A stretch of 33,190 nucleotides of DNA from Monosiga brevicollis MX1 (Eukaryota > Opisthokonta > Choanoflagellata > Craspedida > Salpingoecidae), in contig NW_001865077.1 in the NCBI RefSeq assembly GCF_000002865.3, positions 301,094 to 334,283 of the forward strand. Reading direction: 5' to 3'. Of this stretch, positions 21,693 to 31,562 are shown piece after piece; position 1 is the stretch's first letter, and each line of letters begins with the position of its first letter. The translations under genes were made by a program, and so were the position numbers. The notes beneath the pieces are model-generated. The model was given only the letters and a program-made list of their open reading frames with translations, was not told the origin of the DNA and did not search any database.

Positions 21693-22216
21693 GCCGGGAA
21701 GTTTGCCAATTTCCAACGCCACGGCGCTCGAGTGCTCGCGCGTGGTCCAGCGGTGCCGATCCGGTGTCGGTCAGGGCAGGATCGGCGAACCACAACCATG
21801 TGCTGCCAGAAGAAGCGCCAATCTGGACGGAGGAGCACACCGGTTATAGCGTCGTGCTACAGCTCCTGGGCAACTGAAATCAAAGAGAAGGCCAAGAAGG
21901 ACGGGCCGGGGCAAGGGAGCTCCCCGTATTTCTGCTCACCCCAGCACGGGGTTCGCAACCGGTTGCGCCCAAAGTCCATGCACAACTCCGCAAAGCCAGC
22001 CAGCCGCGTGTCCACCCTACGTTTCCACCTTTCTCTCCACGGGTCGATCGACCCCCACAGCTCGATCACAACTGCTACTCCTACGCCTCCTCCTCACGTG
22101 CATCCGCGGCAGCGAGCGAGCGGATCAGGCTTTGAAGAGTCCGTCGTCGTGTGCCCACTGCCACTCTCTCTCTCTCTCAAAAAAAAAAAAAAAACTGTTG
22201 AGAGAATGTTATTATG

Positions 22217-22260
22217 TAAAATACTTTTTTACTCAAGACGGTTTTGAAAAAAGTATTTTA
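22217..22260. repeat. Perfect 14-bp inverted repeat (hairpin)
   Basis: Left arm TAAAATACTTTTTT (22217-22230) and right arm AAAAAAGTATTTTA (22247-22260) are exact reverse complements around a 16-nt loop. It could be a cruciform, a footprint of a small inverted-repeat element, or a protein-binding palindrome. No target-site duplication was identified. Confidence 0.85.
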
Positions 22261-22533
22261 CTAGTTGAATCCCATGGAACAGATCTTGCGCCCGCTGCAC
22301 ACGTACCGCGGGCAAATGTGCTGAGGGCATCAGCATGATTCCTTTCAAAAGTGTAACATAAATCACACACATTCACCATTTGCTTGTGATGTGATGATTT
22401 ACAATCAGTTTGAGCGCTAATTATCCCCCTGAATCTTTACAAATCCCAGAAAAGTAAAATACATAGCCTATTTTCCCCTCTCTCTCCCTCTCCCCTGCTT
22501 TGCTTTTTTGCTTTTCAAACGGCAGCGTGCGAT

Positions 22534-22534
<1 letters not shown>

Positions 22535-22565
<31 letters not shown>
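22535..22565. repeat. (CA)n microsatellite
   Basis: About fifteen CA units, 230 bp upstream of the bZIP-like start codon. Confidence 0.95.
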
Positions 22566-22568
<3 letters not shown>

Positions 22569-22791
22569 GACTGCATTTTTCTCGTTTACCCTTTACAGGT
22601 GGCGACCTCGTGCGCGCCTTCCTGTCACTGACCTTTGGGCGCCGTGTTTGGAACTCCTCACTCCTCACTTCCGCTCCCTCCTCCCTCTCTGTGCCTCTCT
22701 CGCTCTTCCTCGCTCGCTTTCTGCCTCTCCTGGTCTTGCGCAGCGCGCACTTTGAAGGAGAACACGACCGTTCGTGCTGGGTCTACTGTTG

Positions 22792-24197
22792 ATGTATTCC
22801 ACCGCCGACGACCACAATGGATCGGCTCCACCGCCCCAGCCCGTTGGCAGCGCGTCGGGTTTGGAGGACATGCCCACGTACTTTTCCCAGCTCGGCACGG
22901 GGACGGAGGACATGGCGGGCCAGGACACCGACTTTGCCACCGACATGAAGTCATTGGTCGCCGACGTCGACTTGATCAACAGCTTCAACATGCAGCCGAT
23001 GGACACCATCAACACCTCCACCGCCGCCGCCGCCGCCGCCGCCGCCAGCAACGCTGTTGCAGCTGCTGCCGCTCCCCAAGGCCATGGACGCCGCGACACG
23101 CCCGTCATTCAGGTGACTCCTCCTGCTGCCAGCTTCGCGCCGGCCACAACCTACAATGCCTGGCCGCCATCCTCCACCTCCGCCGCCGCCGACGACTTGG
23201 GATCTGCCAATGCCCATGCCCATGTCGTCGACCCTGCTTTGCTGAGTACCATGCATCTTCCCATGGTCGATCTGAGTGATTCCGTGGCGTTGAAAGCACA
23301 CTCCCCGGCGACCTCCGCCTCGGACGCCATGTTCCCGTCCATGGCCTTTAACAACGTCAATGCCGTTTTTGGTCACAGTGGCGCCAATTTACAACCTTCC
23401 ACCGCCCACATGGACACCACGGGGCCCGACTTTCCCAACCTCGAGGATGTCACCGGCATCATCTCCGATCTCCATAGCGCCAGCAACAGCGAATGCAACA
23501 GCGAGTGGAGCGACGTCACCTCGGAAGGCACTCACTCTTCCCTTCACGACTCGGAGCATGACTTGGAATTCTCGGTAAGTCGTCCCGTCGCGCTTCTGCA
23601 GATGTGGGTGTTTTTTTTTTGTTTTTGTTTTTGTTTTTTCCCTTTTCTCCCTCCCTTTTGCCTCTCCGCTCTCATAGCAACTGATCCATTTTTTTTTTTA
23701 CATGTTAATTTTTTTTTCCTCCTGGATAGGGAGATGAGGGCATTCGTCGCCAAAGCGGTCAGTTTCTGAGCGTGCCTCTACGCCAGCGCCAGCCCAAGCC
23801 GGCTGTATCAACGGTTCCATCCAAGTATGCCTGGCCCACCGACGTGCTGGAAATGAGCCGTGCCGAGTTTACCAAGCTGACCCACAGCCAAAATTTGACG
23901 GAGGATCAAATTGCCGATCTTCGCATGGCCCGTCGTCGCCACAAGAATCGTCGCTACCAAAAGGGGGCTCGTGTTCGTCGTCGTGAGCGACGTGAACGCG
24001 GCGAAGTGCCCCACCCCCAGTCCCCGGCACAAATGCGCCGCGACCTCAACGCCACCACGCAACAACTCCAACAAGCCTCCAACGCTTGTACGGACCTCCT
24101 CTCTGCCCTCCGTACGGTACCTGGCGCCCTGCAAGTGGCCCACCAAGTGGCCAACCAACATCCTTTTCTCCAAGACGTACTCCAAAACCTCTCTTAG
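22792..24197 (+). CDS. CNC/Maf-like bZIP-type transcription factor
   Basis: Two exons, 22792-23574 and 23730-24197, joined at a phase-0 intron (GTAAGT...GATAG); 416 aa, stop TAG. The N-terminal 261 residues are low-complexity and acidic, with an eight-Ala run and DVDLINSF, which resembles the DIDLI element of SKN-1/CNC factors. Residues 296-331 match the extended homology/CNC helix region (VLEMSRAEFTKL, then NLTEDQIADLRMARRR). Residues 333-346, KNRRYQKGARVRRR, align without gaps with the Maf basic region (K-N-R-G-Y-A-x-S-C-R-V-K-R), including the Maf-type Tyr. The invariant bZIP Asn and Lys/Arg pattern is only partly kept (S-C becomes G-A), and a Pro-containing break (EVPHPQSP) follows instead of an immediate leucine zipper; a weaker helix follows (QQLQQASN...LLSALRTV). 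It is probably nuclear and DNA-binding; dimerisation is uncertain. Confidence 0.72.
23023..23046 (+). repeat. (GCC)8 poly-alanine tract
   Basis: Eight GCC codons in exon 1 of the bZIP-like gene encode poly-Ala, followed by further Ala-rich sequence. Trinucleotide purity suggests length variability. Confidence 0.95.
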
Positions 24198-24953
24198 GGT
24201 TCAATTCGTACCTCTGGTGCTGGTTTTGAGGCGTTGTCTTTTCTTCTCCACAGCCCGTGCGTGTTCTGTGACACACACAAGCTCAATTTTTTATTTGCCC
24301 TTCTTTTCGTTGGTTTCTGCGTGATACTTGCTGCCGTGGCGTTGTCTTTTCCGCCTGTGCCTTCTTTCTCTTTTTTTGAGCGACTCTTTCTGTAGTTCAT
24401 CACATCAGGCTACATCTCTATGTCCCAACTTGTGTTGACGCGCGCCGAGTGCGCGTTGTTTGCCCGCTGAATACCCCTCCCCCCCCTTTTTTTCACTCGG
24501 TACAGCGCCAAAAGAAATTCAATCCTTGAATGAGAATCAACATTGCTTGAAAGATTCCTTCCACCGATCACCCATGAACAACGCAGAAAAAGAAGAAGCA
24601 AGGAACAATGCCAAAGCGCATTCCACCGGTGTTGGGATGATTCGGCGACGCGCAACAATGGCCGGGACCAGCGTGCAGCTCCTTTCGGTGCCGCCGAGCG
24701 TCTTCTATTCCAACAAAGGGTATCGCTTGCCACTTGACATGAATCAACAATGGACACTGCATAGTTCTATATATGCTAAGAAAAGTCAATCGATTAGGAT
24801 GATGAAGAAGAAGAGGAAAAAGGTGAAGAGACAGCCGAGGATTTAAGCAGGCTTTTCCTTCATAGCTAGGCGGGGTTGATCAGGGTTCAACGGGAGCGCC
24901 CGACTCTCAAACGGTTGGGATGGCCGTGGTCGGTATTTGAGGGTGCGCAGGGC
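24198..24953. other. Convergent intergenic region
   Basis: Lies between the 3' ends of the bZIP-like gene (plus) and the CXorf65-like gene (minus). It is T-rich at first (24280-24400), as expected of a 3' UTR or polyadenylation region, then holds a purine-rich run (24800-24840). No canonical AATAAA was seen for either gene and no coding region is supported. Confidence 0.6.
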
Positions 24954-25562
24954 TCAACGACGGATGTGTTGCTTCTTGATCTTGCCACCGTTGGAGAGGG
25001 TCAGTTCAAAGGACGGGCAAACCGTCTGCAGATAGGTCGCGTCACACAGAATGTTGTAAATGCGCTTGCCCTGATCGTCCGAATTACCGCCTCCCTTTGT
25101 TCCACCGCCATCCTCGGCGTCACCACGGCGCTGTTTGCCGTTGCTGGCCTGTCGCCCCACCAGGGAGCGTGAAGAGCCTGGTCGCGAGGGCACCTGGCTG
25201 CCAGTGTTGGAGCCCAGCGAGTCACCCAGTTTGGGCGATACACCCTGCGTGTACAGCACGGGGACATAGACGGCCTTGGCCTTGAAGGCGCTCGTACCAC
25301 GCGCATCCATATCGGCCTGGCCTGGCACATCGCACAGTCTTCCCCGCTCCGAGGCTAGATCCAACTGTGCCGTCGCCTCCATGTCCAACAAGTCTGCCAA
25401 AAAGTCCATAATGTGCCGCAGCCGGCAATCCAAGTTGATCAGCGCGCTCTCCTCATTGCCGTACACGACTCGACAAAACTGCGCCCCGAGCGCATTGTTG
25501 CCACCGCCCCCACTGTTCCCGGCGGCATTCCCGCCGCCCCCGTTGCCCCCATTGCCACTCAT
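24954..25562 (-). CDS. CXorf65/C22orf15-like uncharacterised protein
   Basis: A single-exon frame of 202 aa from ATG 25560-25562 to TGA 24954-24956. After a Gly/Asn-rich N-terminus comes a conserved-looking core: FCRVVYGNEESALINLDC, LRHIMDFLADLLDMEA, then LDLASERGRLCDVPGQ and AVYVPVLYTQG. This order (a short strand with Y-G-x-E/D, N-x-D/N-C, a helix, D-L-x-x-E-x-G-x-L, and Y-V-x-V) resembles the ubiquitin-like CXorf65/C22orf15 family, whose function is unknown. The C-terminus is low-complexity, then a Cys-containing segment ending KIKKQHIRR. The frame is open upstream to 25826, but there it runs through a simple (CT)n repeat encoding Ser-Leu only, so the later ATG was chosen. Family assignment is by pattern memory and moderate. 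Confidence 0.55.
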   Translation of the reverse strand: MSGNGGNGGGGNAAGNSGGGGNNALGAQFCRVVYGNEESALINLDCRLRHIMDFLADLLDMEATAQLDLASERGRLCDVPGQADMDARGTSAFKAKAVYVPVLYTQGVSPKLGDSLGSNTGSQVPSRPGSSRSLVGRQASNGKQRRGDAEDGGGTKGGGNSDDQGKRIYNILCDATYLQTVCPSFELTLSNGGKIKKQHIRR

Positions 25563-25746
25563 CCTCCTTCGCTTGGCGTCCTCAAACCCCTGCCGCAAAC
25601 GCACGCTCTCAAAATCCGCCGCGCCGCTCGCTCTGTGCCGCTGTCCTCGCTGATGCGCGAGAGAGGAGTTTGAGAGAGAGAGAGTTTGAGAGAATTTGAG
25701 AGAGAGTTTGAGAGAGTTTGAGAGAGTTTGAGAGAGAGAGAGAGAG

Positions 25747-25780
<34 letters not shown>

Positions 25781-26037
25781 GTTTGCTGTTGTCAAGCAAG
25801 TCGACGAATGTTCTGACAAACATCATCGAATGCAGTCAGCATAAACTATTCAAGACGCTTGCGCAATGTTATGGAAAAGCCTCTCCCACAACACACACAC
25901 ACTCACTCTCTCTCTTGGCACCGACGATGAGTTCGGTTGCTCGTTCTGCTTGCTTGCTTGGATTCGCTTCCATGGCACCGCGACGACCAAACCGGGGCTG
26001 TCTGCAGGACCTGTCTTCTGTTCTTATTGGCCGGGTG
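25563..26037. promoter_or_regulatory. Divergent promoter region with (GA)n tract
   Basis: Short region between the divergent starts of the CXorf65-like gene and the GH79 gene, so it probably drives both. It contains the interrupted GA repeat at 25660-25777 and a CA/CT run at 25889-25915. An alternative GH79 start at 25927 lies inside it. No TATA motif is evident. Confidence 0.5.
25660..25777. repeat. Interrupted (GA)n repeat with GAGTTT spacers
   Basis: GA runs separated by recurrent GAGTTTGAGAGA units, then a long pure GA stretch (about 25752-25776). On the minus strand it reads as a TC-rich tract about 100-215 bp upstream of the CXorf65-like start codon. Confidence 0.93.
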
Positions 26038-28492
26038 ATGGCATTTTGCTGGGGGATGGGGGCCGTGTTGGCGTTGACGGCAGCAGAGCCACTGTTGGAT
26101 CGAGCCCCCACACCCCAGCCCGTCAAGTTGCAGCCGAGTCCACAGCCCATCGGCCATGTGATGCCGGGATTTGCTTCCTTTGATCTTGACTGGTTGGTGT
26201 CTGTGCATGGCCGGCGTGGTGTGTGCGTGGATGTGCGTGTGTGACTGCTGCTGCTCATCAACCAGTGGCTGGCCTTGATGACGTGCCGATCTCACCCCTT
26301 GCTCCTCCTGACACTAGGTGGCACAACACATCAGAGTCGGGCGGTAGCTGGGGCAATGCCTCGGTACTCGACCTCAACCTCAGCGACCCCTTTGTTCGCA
26401 ACTATGCTTCTGCCATTGCGCCCGGCGTCCTTCGCATCGGTGGTAGTGAAGACAATATTGTCAAATATCTGTGCGTCATCCCACCGTCCACCCACATGTC
26501 GACACACTCTTTGCTCACAATCAACCATGGCAGGGTCGGGGACATGAACGAGAGCGAATGTCAAGCACCCTCGATCTTTCGCAAACAAAATGTGACCCTC
26601 TGCTTGGACATGGAACGCTGGCAAGCTGTGCGTCGCAGCCTCGAGTCCACGATGGTGCCTGCACGTGTGGCCCCGTAGCTCAATCACGGCGCACTTGGCA
26701 ATGTGCAGGTTCTGCGCTTTACTGCCTCGATTGGCGCCCGTCTGGTCTTTGGTCTGCAGTTTCGCACCAATTCTACCGGCTATGATGGACGAAACACGCA
26801 TGCCCTGCTGCAATGGACCGCTTTACACAATCACACCGTCTGTTGCTCACTTTTTTTTTTTTTTTTTTTGTGACTGCATCCCCCTTTCCCCTTCCCCGAG
26901 TGAGGCTCAATCTTTCCCGACATCACCAGTACAGCTCATTTTGCTCGCCTTCTTGGCCTCCTTGGCCTTGACTTTTGATCTCAGATTCACGCTTTTGAGG
27001 TGGGTGAGGAGATGGCGCCTTGGCCGCAAGGTGCTTCCTTCTCCCATTTGATCGACGCCTACAAGAGCGTGCACCGGTGGACAACCGAGCTCTGGCCAAG
27101 CAATCCCGTACGATTGGTTGCTAGCTCACCCCACGTGAAGCCTGCACCCACCATGGCAAGGCAATTCTCAGCCTGACCTTTGGTGCCTTGCCTCAATGCT
27201 TTCCACAGCCCCTTGTTTTGGGCCCCTGCGTAGGCATGAGCGACGCACCGCCCAATAAAAATGATTTTTGGCAAGGTCAGCTGCCGTGCTCAAATACGTC
27301 ATGACTCTTGCCAGCCCAATCATGGCAGCTCTTGCCAAAGAAACATAGAATAGTTCACGACAACTCGTCTTTCGGATGCCAGCCTTTGTCAATGCCACTG
27401 TCCCCACTGGACTCGTCCAAGGACTCGTCATGCACAGGTATTGCACGCTGGTACGCGTGACAGTCCCAATCTGGTCCATTCATGCACACGGTCTTGATTA
27501 TTGCCCCACGCACTTTGGAATTGCAGCTACAACAACAATGGTGGCAATGACTGGCATCAACCCGGCTTCTTAGATCAGACCCTGGTGCAAGCCCAAGCCA
27601 TGTCCACCATGGCTCGCACGGCCGGTGTTCCCCTATGGTGCGGTGAATGCGGACCTCACAACGGCGGTGGCATTGCCAACGTCACCGATCGCGTCTTTAG
27701 TTCCTTCTGGTACCTTGATGCTCTTGGTGGCCTGGCGCGGCTTGGCCTCTGGGAGTTTGGTCGCCAAGCGTTGGTTGGGTCGCACTACGGCTTGCTGGAG
27801 GTAGGTACTCACGCTCTGCTTTTCGTTCCGGCTCATGCACGACCACGCTTCTCACATCCTCGCTGCCGTCCTTTGCTTGCAGCTGGGCACACACTTTCCC
27901 AACCCCGACGCCTTTGTGGCGATTCTCTTCAACCGCCTCATGGGCACGGCCGTTTTGGATGTGACCCTGACAGCAGGCACCAATACCAGCCAACTGCATG
28001 TGTACGCCCACTGCCACGCGGCTCGCGATGGTCGAGCCGTCTACGCATTTATAAACATTGCAACCAACGTCAGCTTTCAGTACGTGCCGCCATGGCCGCA
28101 TAGCATCTTGTTCAAAAAAGTAACCTTCTCAACACACTGCCCTGCGGCTATTAGATTGGATTGGTCTGATGCAGTCTCTGAACTGGATGTCTGGCTTTTC
28201 AATGGAAGCGACACGGGCAGCCAAGTCGCAACCCTGAACAATCGGACGCTGAAGCGTACCCTGCCCGAGGTAAGGTCTCCCCTTTGTGCTTGTAACTCAA
28301 GAACCTCTCGCCCTCGACCTGGTGCAAGTGCCCCCGATGTGCTGACGCTTTGTTATTCATTGTGCCAAGGTCCCAGACCTTGCTCCCGTTCACTTCGAAG
28401 CCGCCACGCTAATGGTCCCACCCATGAGCTACGGGTTTGTGGCACCCACGGCTGTCTTGGCTGCCTGCACATCATCATCCAAAGCGTCATAA
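26038..28492 (+). CDS. Secreted GH79 glycoside hydrolase (heparanase/beta-glucuronidase family)
   Basis: Nine exons: 26038-26192, 26318-26470, 26534-26627, 26709-26837, 26985-27134, 27349-27437, 27527-27800, 27883-28269, 28370-28492; 1554 nt, 517 aa, stop TAA. All junctions keep frame and rebuild family motifs: GVLRIGGSEDN, LCLDMERW, ARLVFGLQ, AFEVGEEM (acid/base region, E186), LWCGECGPHNGGG (nucleophile region, E297), FSSFWYLDALG, ALVGSHYGLLE, THFPNPDAFVAILFNRLMG, HVYAHC, LNNRTLK and the C-terminal MSYGFVAP. The order and size match plant-type and animal GH79 enzymes, which cleave beta-glucuronides in cell-wall or extracellular-matrix glycans. MAFCWGMGAVLALTAA is a compact signal peptide; ATG 25927 would add 37 residues. 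The usual Asn before the acid/base Glu is Glu here. The least certain join is exon 5 to 6. Several donors are weak (GTGCGT, GTTGGT). Confidence 0.85.
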
Positions 28493-28533
28493 AGAAGTTC
28501 CTTCACGGCGAGTTCAAGTGCTTGACTCATTCG

Positions 28534-28539
28534 AATAAA
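28534..28539 (+). promoter_or_regulatory. AATAAA polyadenylation signal
   Basis: Canonical AATAAA 42 bp after the GH79 stop codon, before the 3' end of the convergent PHAF1 homologue. Confidence 0.5.
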
Positions 28540-28686
28540 TTCGGTACTATATCAATCTGGCCCTCTCACTCTTCAGCCTTGACGGCGATCTCTTAATCAT
28601 CGGATGGGAGAGCGCCGAAGACTGTAACAGGAGCTTTTATCACACAGACCGTGCGTCCCCCTCGATAACTCAGGCGGCAAAGGTTT

Positions 28687-30853
28687 TCACGACGGGCTGC
28701 CGACAGACGGCGTGGGTTGCGAGAGGGTAACCACGGCAACATCACCTTCATGTGTTGTCTAACCCAAATCAAGTAAGCGGATGATGAGTCAAAAAAGCGA
28801 CAAAATCAATCCCCAAACCATTCATCCACCCACACACACACACAAAGGGCATGCCTCAGTGGTTATGGTTACCTCAATCAAAACAGTGTCGGTGCCGTAG
28901 AGGAAGCAAGGGTGAAAAGGGTTGGTCGCATTTGGAAGAGCGGGGCGATTCAAAATCACGGCCTTGCCAAACGTGCTGTGTAAACTCTTGGGCAGATTTT
29001 GCCACTAACCAGATCATAGCGTGAGTTGTGTGACACGAGTGCATGGGAACCGTCAACCCCCCCCTTTCCTAAGTCAGAAAGCTCGGAGGAGATGTCTCGC
29101 GCAAAACCATATCTTACGTTGGTGGTGGGAAACACCTTGATGAGCGACGCCACTTCTTCGCCACTTTCAGCAACCGAAACGTCCTCGTGAGTTGAACGCA
29201 GGTCAACCGGCTGCAAACGGCTTGTCGTGTCCATAGCCGTTGGCTGCTGGTGAACCACAGATGCCGCCATGGGTGCGGGGGTCGAGTCCGAGTCGGATTC
29301 TCCAGTCCCCTCACCATCATTTTCTCCACTACCGGAATGTTGCTCCAGCTCATCATCATCACTGTCAAAGTCGCCCCAGCCACTGGATGCGGCCTCGGCC
29401 AGTCGGTGCTTGTCGTTTTGGGTGCCACCGCTCTTGCTTGATTTGTTTGCTTTGTTTCCTTTTTTAGCCTTGCTCCCCTTGCCCTTGCCCTTGCCATTCT
29501 TGCTCGACTTTTGACCCTTGCCGCTCTTGGTCGTCTTGTTGGATGACGGGGCTTTGGCGGGGGTATTGTCGTGGCCGTGGTCATGGTCGTCATCCACCCG
29601 CAAAGCCTGGGCGTGCCTTGTACCATTGCTGTTGGTCTGATGGGCCTGGCCGGTGGCGGCTGAAGCCAAAGCTGCACCATCTACATGCCAGGAAACAGTC
29701 CAACACGTCAGGCTGCACCACACGCACAAGAACAAGGGCAGGAAAGTCATGACGAATGAAGCAGATGGTGCCTTCAAAACGTACTCTCCGAAGCACGCGC
29801 TTGCAAGTGAAGTTGGAAAGGGCAGCGCTGATAGCGGGAAAACTCGTAGTGGCCCGGCACATTGGTGTACAACAGGAGCTTGATCACCGTCTTGAACCGA
29901 CCATCAAACATGACGTCCAGTCCATGCCGATAGTAGTTGTAAAAAACATCGGTGTGGGATTGGCCATCTGGCACATCCGACTGACAAAGGAGTAGGTCAC
30001 AACAGATTCACAATCGAAAAAGGACACGTAAGCAAACAAAGCGATAGTTGTTATGTTTTTGTTTATTTTTGTTCCTTGATGTCTTTCATGTCAAACGGGT
30101 GCGGCAAGGAATTTGGAAATCAAGATTTCCGTCGCCTACCTTGTAGTACACATCATCTGGCGGGCCCAAGGCTAAAAGAACGTCTTGAATGGAAGCGCCA
30201 AACTTGATCTAATTACGGATCGACAGTCGCCAAGATAAGGTGACTAGTGGGAGATGGGACGGTCACATTGCGAGAAAAGAACAAGGGTCTGTCCGGGCTC
30301 CTACCATTTGCTTGCCACGGACCGTTGTGGAGCCAACGTCGAGCCCCAAGCCCGGCCAAACACGGTAAACCTCGTCGGCCTTGGGCGGAGCCTCGGGAAA
30401 CCGCCACTTGTCGCCTGCAATCAATGGAATCAAAACAGGCCATGAAGCGGGGTCAAAAGCACGCGGGGAAGCGGCAAGAAGCAAGTTGCCACTTTCTAAC
30501 AAAAAACCGTACCAAGGTGAATCACGAGATTATCCAGCATTGGAATTGAATTGTCGAGGTGTCGGTATGTGGCTGCCAGGTCAACATCTTTGGACCCATA
30601 CGTTTCCTACCGCATGCACAACGTGAATGGAAAGCCCATCGCGTGTGGGGTCGAACAATCGCGATGGGATTCGAGTTGCACCAGAGAAAGGTTGCACCAG
30701 AGAAAGGGAGTGAGTATAACCAACCTGAAGGGCTTCGGGGACATTGAAGAAGAGGGCCATGCCATAGTATTGCAGCACAAACTTGTGGCGGTCCTTGTCA
30801 TACTCTATGGCAACGTTGCTTATCAGCAACAATGCGCGCCACAAAAAAAAAAA

Positions 30854-30884
<31 letters not shown>

Positions 30885-31562
30885 AGAAAGACGGGAGGTC
30901 GAACGAAGCTCACCGCCAGGGCAAACGCTAAGGGCACAGTAGAGGCGCTCAAAAGTGGGCTGAACCTCTGGCAGATCAGACACGACTTGTCCGCTAAGAT
31001 CAGGACACCACATGTACAGTTCACGGATGAGAATGAGCGCCGATGAGCTGAACTTTGAATCCAACAACTGGTTGGAGCGTTGATATTAGCTCGCTGGAAT
31101 TGCAAAGCAAGTTGTCAAGCTTGGTGCCCGACCTGATATGCAGAACAAGCCTGGCCGGGTCGTAGACCTCAATGACGGTTAGAAGTTGAGTGTCGGCGGC
31201 AAATCGAAGATTGAAGCCACCCGCCCGATTATCCACCATAATGTTGGTACCATTGGCATTCTAGGTGTGAGGGCAACCACATGCAAAAAGAGACATGATC
31301 CTTTCATGAGCTGCGGATCAAGCAAGAAGGAAACAAACAAGCTGGAGCAAGCGCACAAGCGAAAGGTAGGGAGGGCGCAACGAAAATAACGAGGCCAGGG
31401 CCATAGTCTCACTGCAGGGTTGTAGATGATGTCGACGCGTTGTGATGTCTCATATTCTTGCTTCAGCAAGTTTATGGCGTGGTTCAACGACATGCCAAGC
31501 AAGAAGGGGCCAAGGCCCTTGCCTTGAATGGCCTCGCAATCCCATTTTTGGTCGTGATCCAT
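28687..31562 (-). CDS. PHAF1/C16orf70 (UPF0183) homologue with low-complexity insertion
   Basis: Eleven exons: 31562-31413, 31260-31133, 30993-30914, 30804-30725, 30606-30513, 30414-30305, 30208-30140, 29980-29785, 29680-29118, 29004-28873, 28758-28687; 1674 nt, 557 aa, stop TGA. All phases agree. Family landmarks appear in order: LGPFLLGMSLNHAINLL, LLTVIEVYD, LPEVQPTFERLY, PGEYD (made across an intron), IKFGASIQDVLLALGPPDDV, DVFYNYYRHGLDVMFDG, LLYTNVPGHYEFSRYQRC, ILNRPALPNATNPFHPCF and, in the last exon, VAVVTL. Human PHAF1 (about 420 aa) works with BCAS3 at autophagosome-formation sites; the same role here is inference. Exon 9 encodes about 188 residues (303-490) not in the usual family: His/Asp clusters, a Lys/Gly/Ser-rich stretch (KGKGKGSKAKKGNK) and acidic runs. 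The start is the first ATG of the frame; upstream in-frame sequence has only GTG. Confidence 0.85.
30842..30892. repeat. A-rich tract in a PHAF1 intron
   Basis: About 50 bases of A with scattered G on the plus strand. On the coding strand this is the polypyrimidine tract of the intron 30805-30913, 37 bp before the CATAG acceptor. Confidence 0.8.

Larger units (their letters stand above)
21693..22791. other. Divergent intergenic region
   Basis: Shared upstream region of the ankyrin gene (minus) and the bZIP-like gene (plus). It contains (TC)n near 22164-22178, an A-tract at 22180-22194, a 14-bp inverted repeat at 22217-22260, an AT-rich stretch at 22320-22470, a (CA)n tract at 22535-22565 and a pyrimidine-rich segment at 22660-22735 just before the bZIP-like start, probably 5' UTR or core promoter. 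No coding frame is supported. Confidence 0.6.

Noticed and set aside
25563-25826. N-terminal extension of the CXorf65-like protein from the ATG at 25826
   Set aside because: It would encode mainly Ser-Leu from the GA/TC simple repeat; untranslated sequence is more likely.
26670-26700. CCCCGTAGCTCAATCACGG, like a tRNA D-arm
   Set aside because: It lies in a short intron of the GH79 gene and no cloverleaf forms around it.
28082-28170. Possible intron in GH79 exon 8 (GTACGT donor, GATGCAG acceptor)
   Set aside because: Donor and acceptor phases do not match, the frame is open throughout, and the segment aligns with the family's C-terminal beta-domain.
31080-31132. Read-through of PHAF1 exon 2 to a stop near 31020
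   Set aside because: Splicing from 31133 to 30993 restores the family motif LPEVQPTFERLY in phase, while the read-through loses all further homology.
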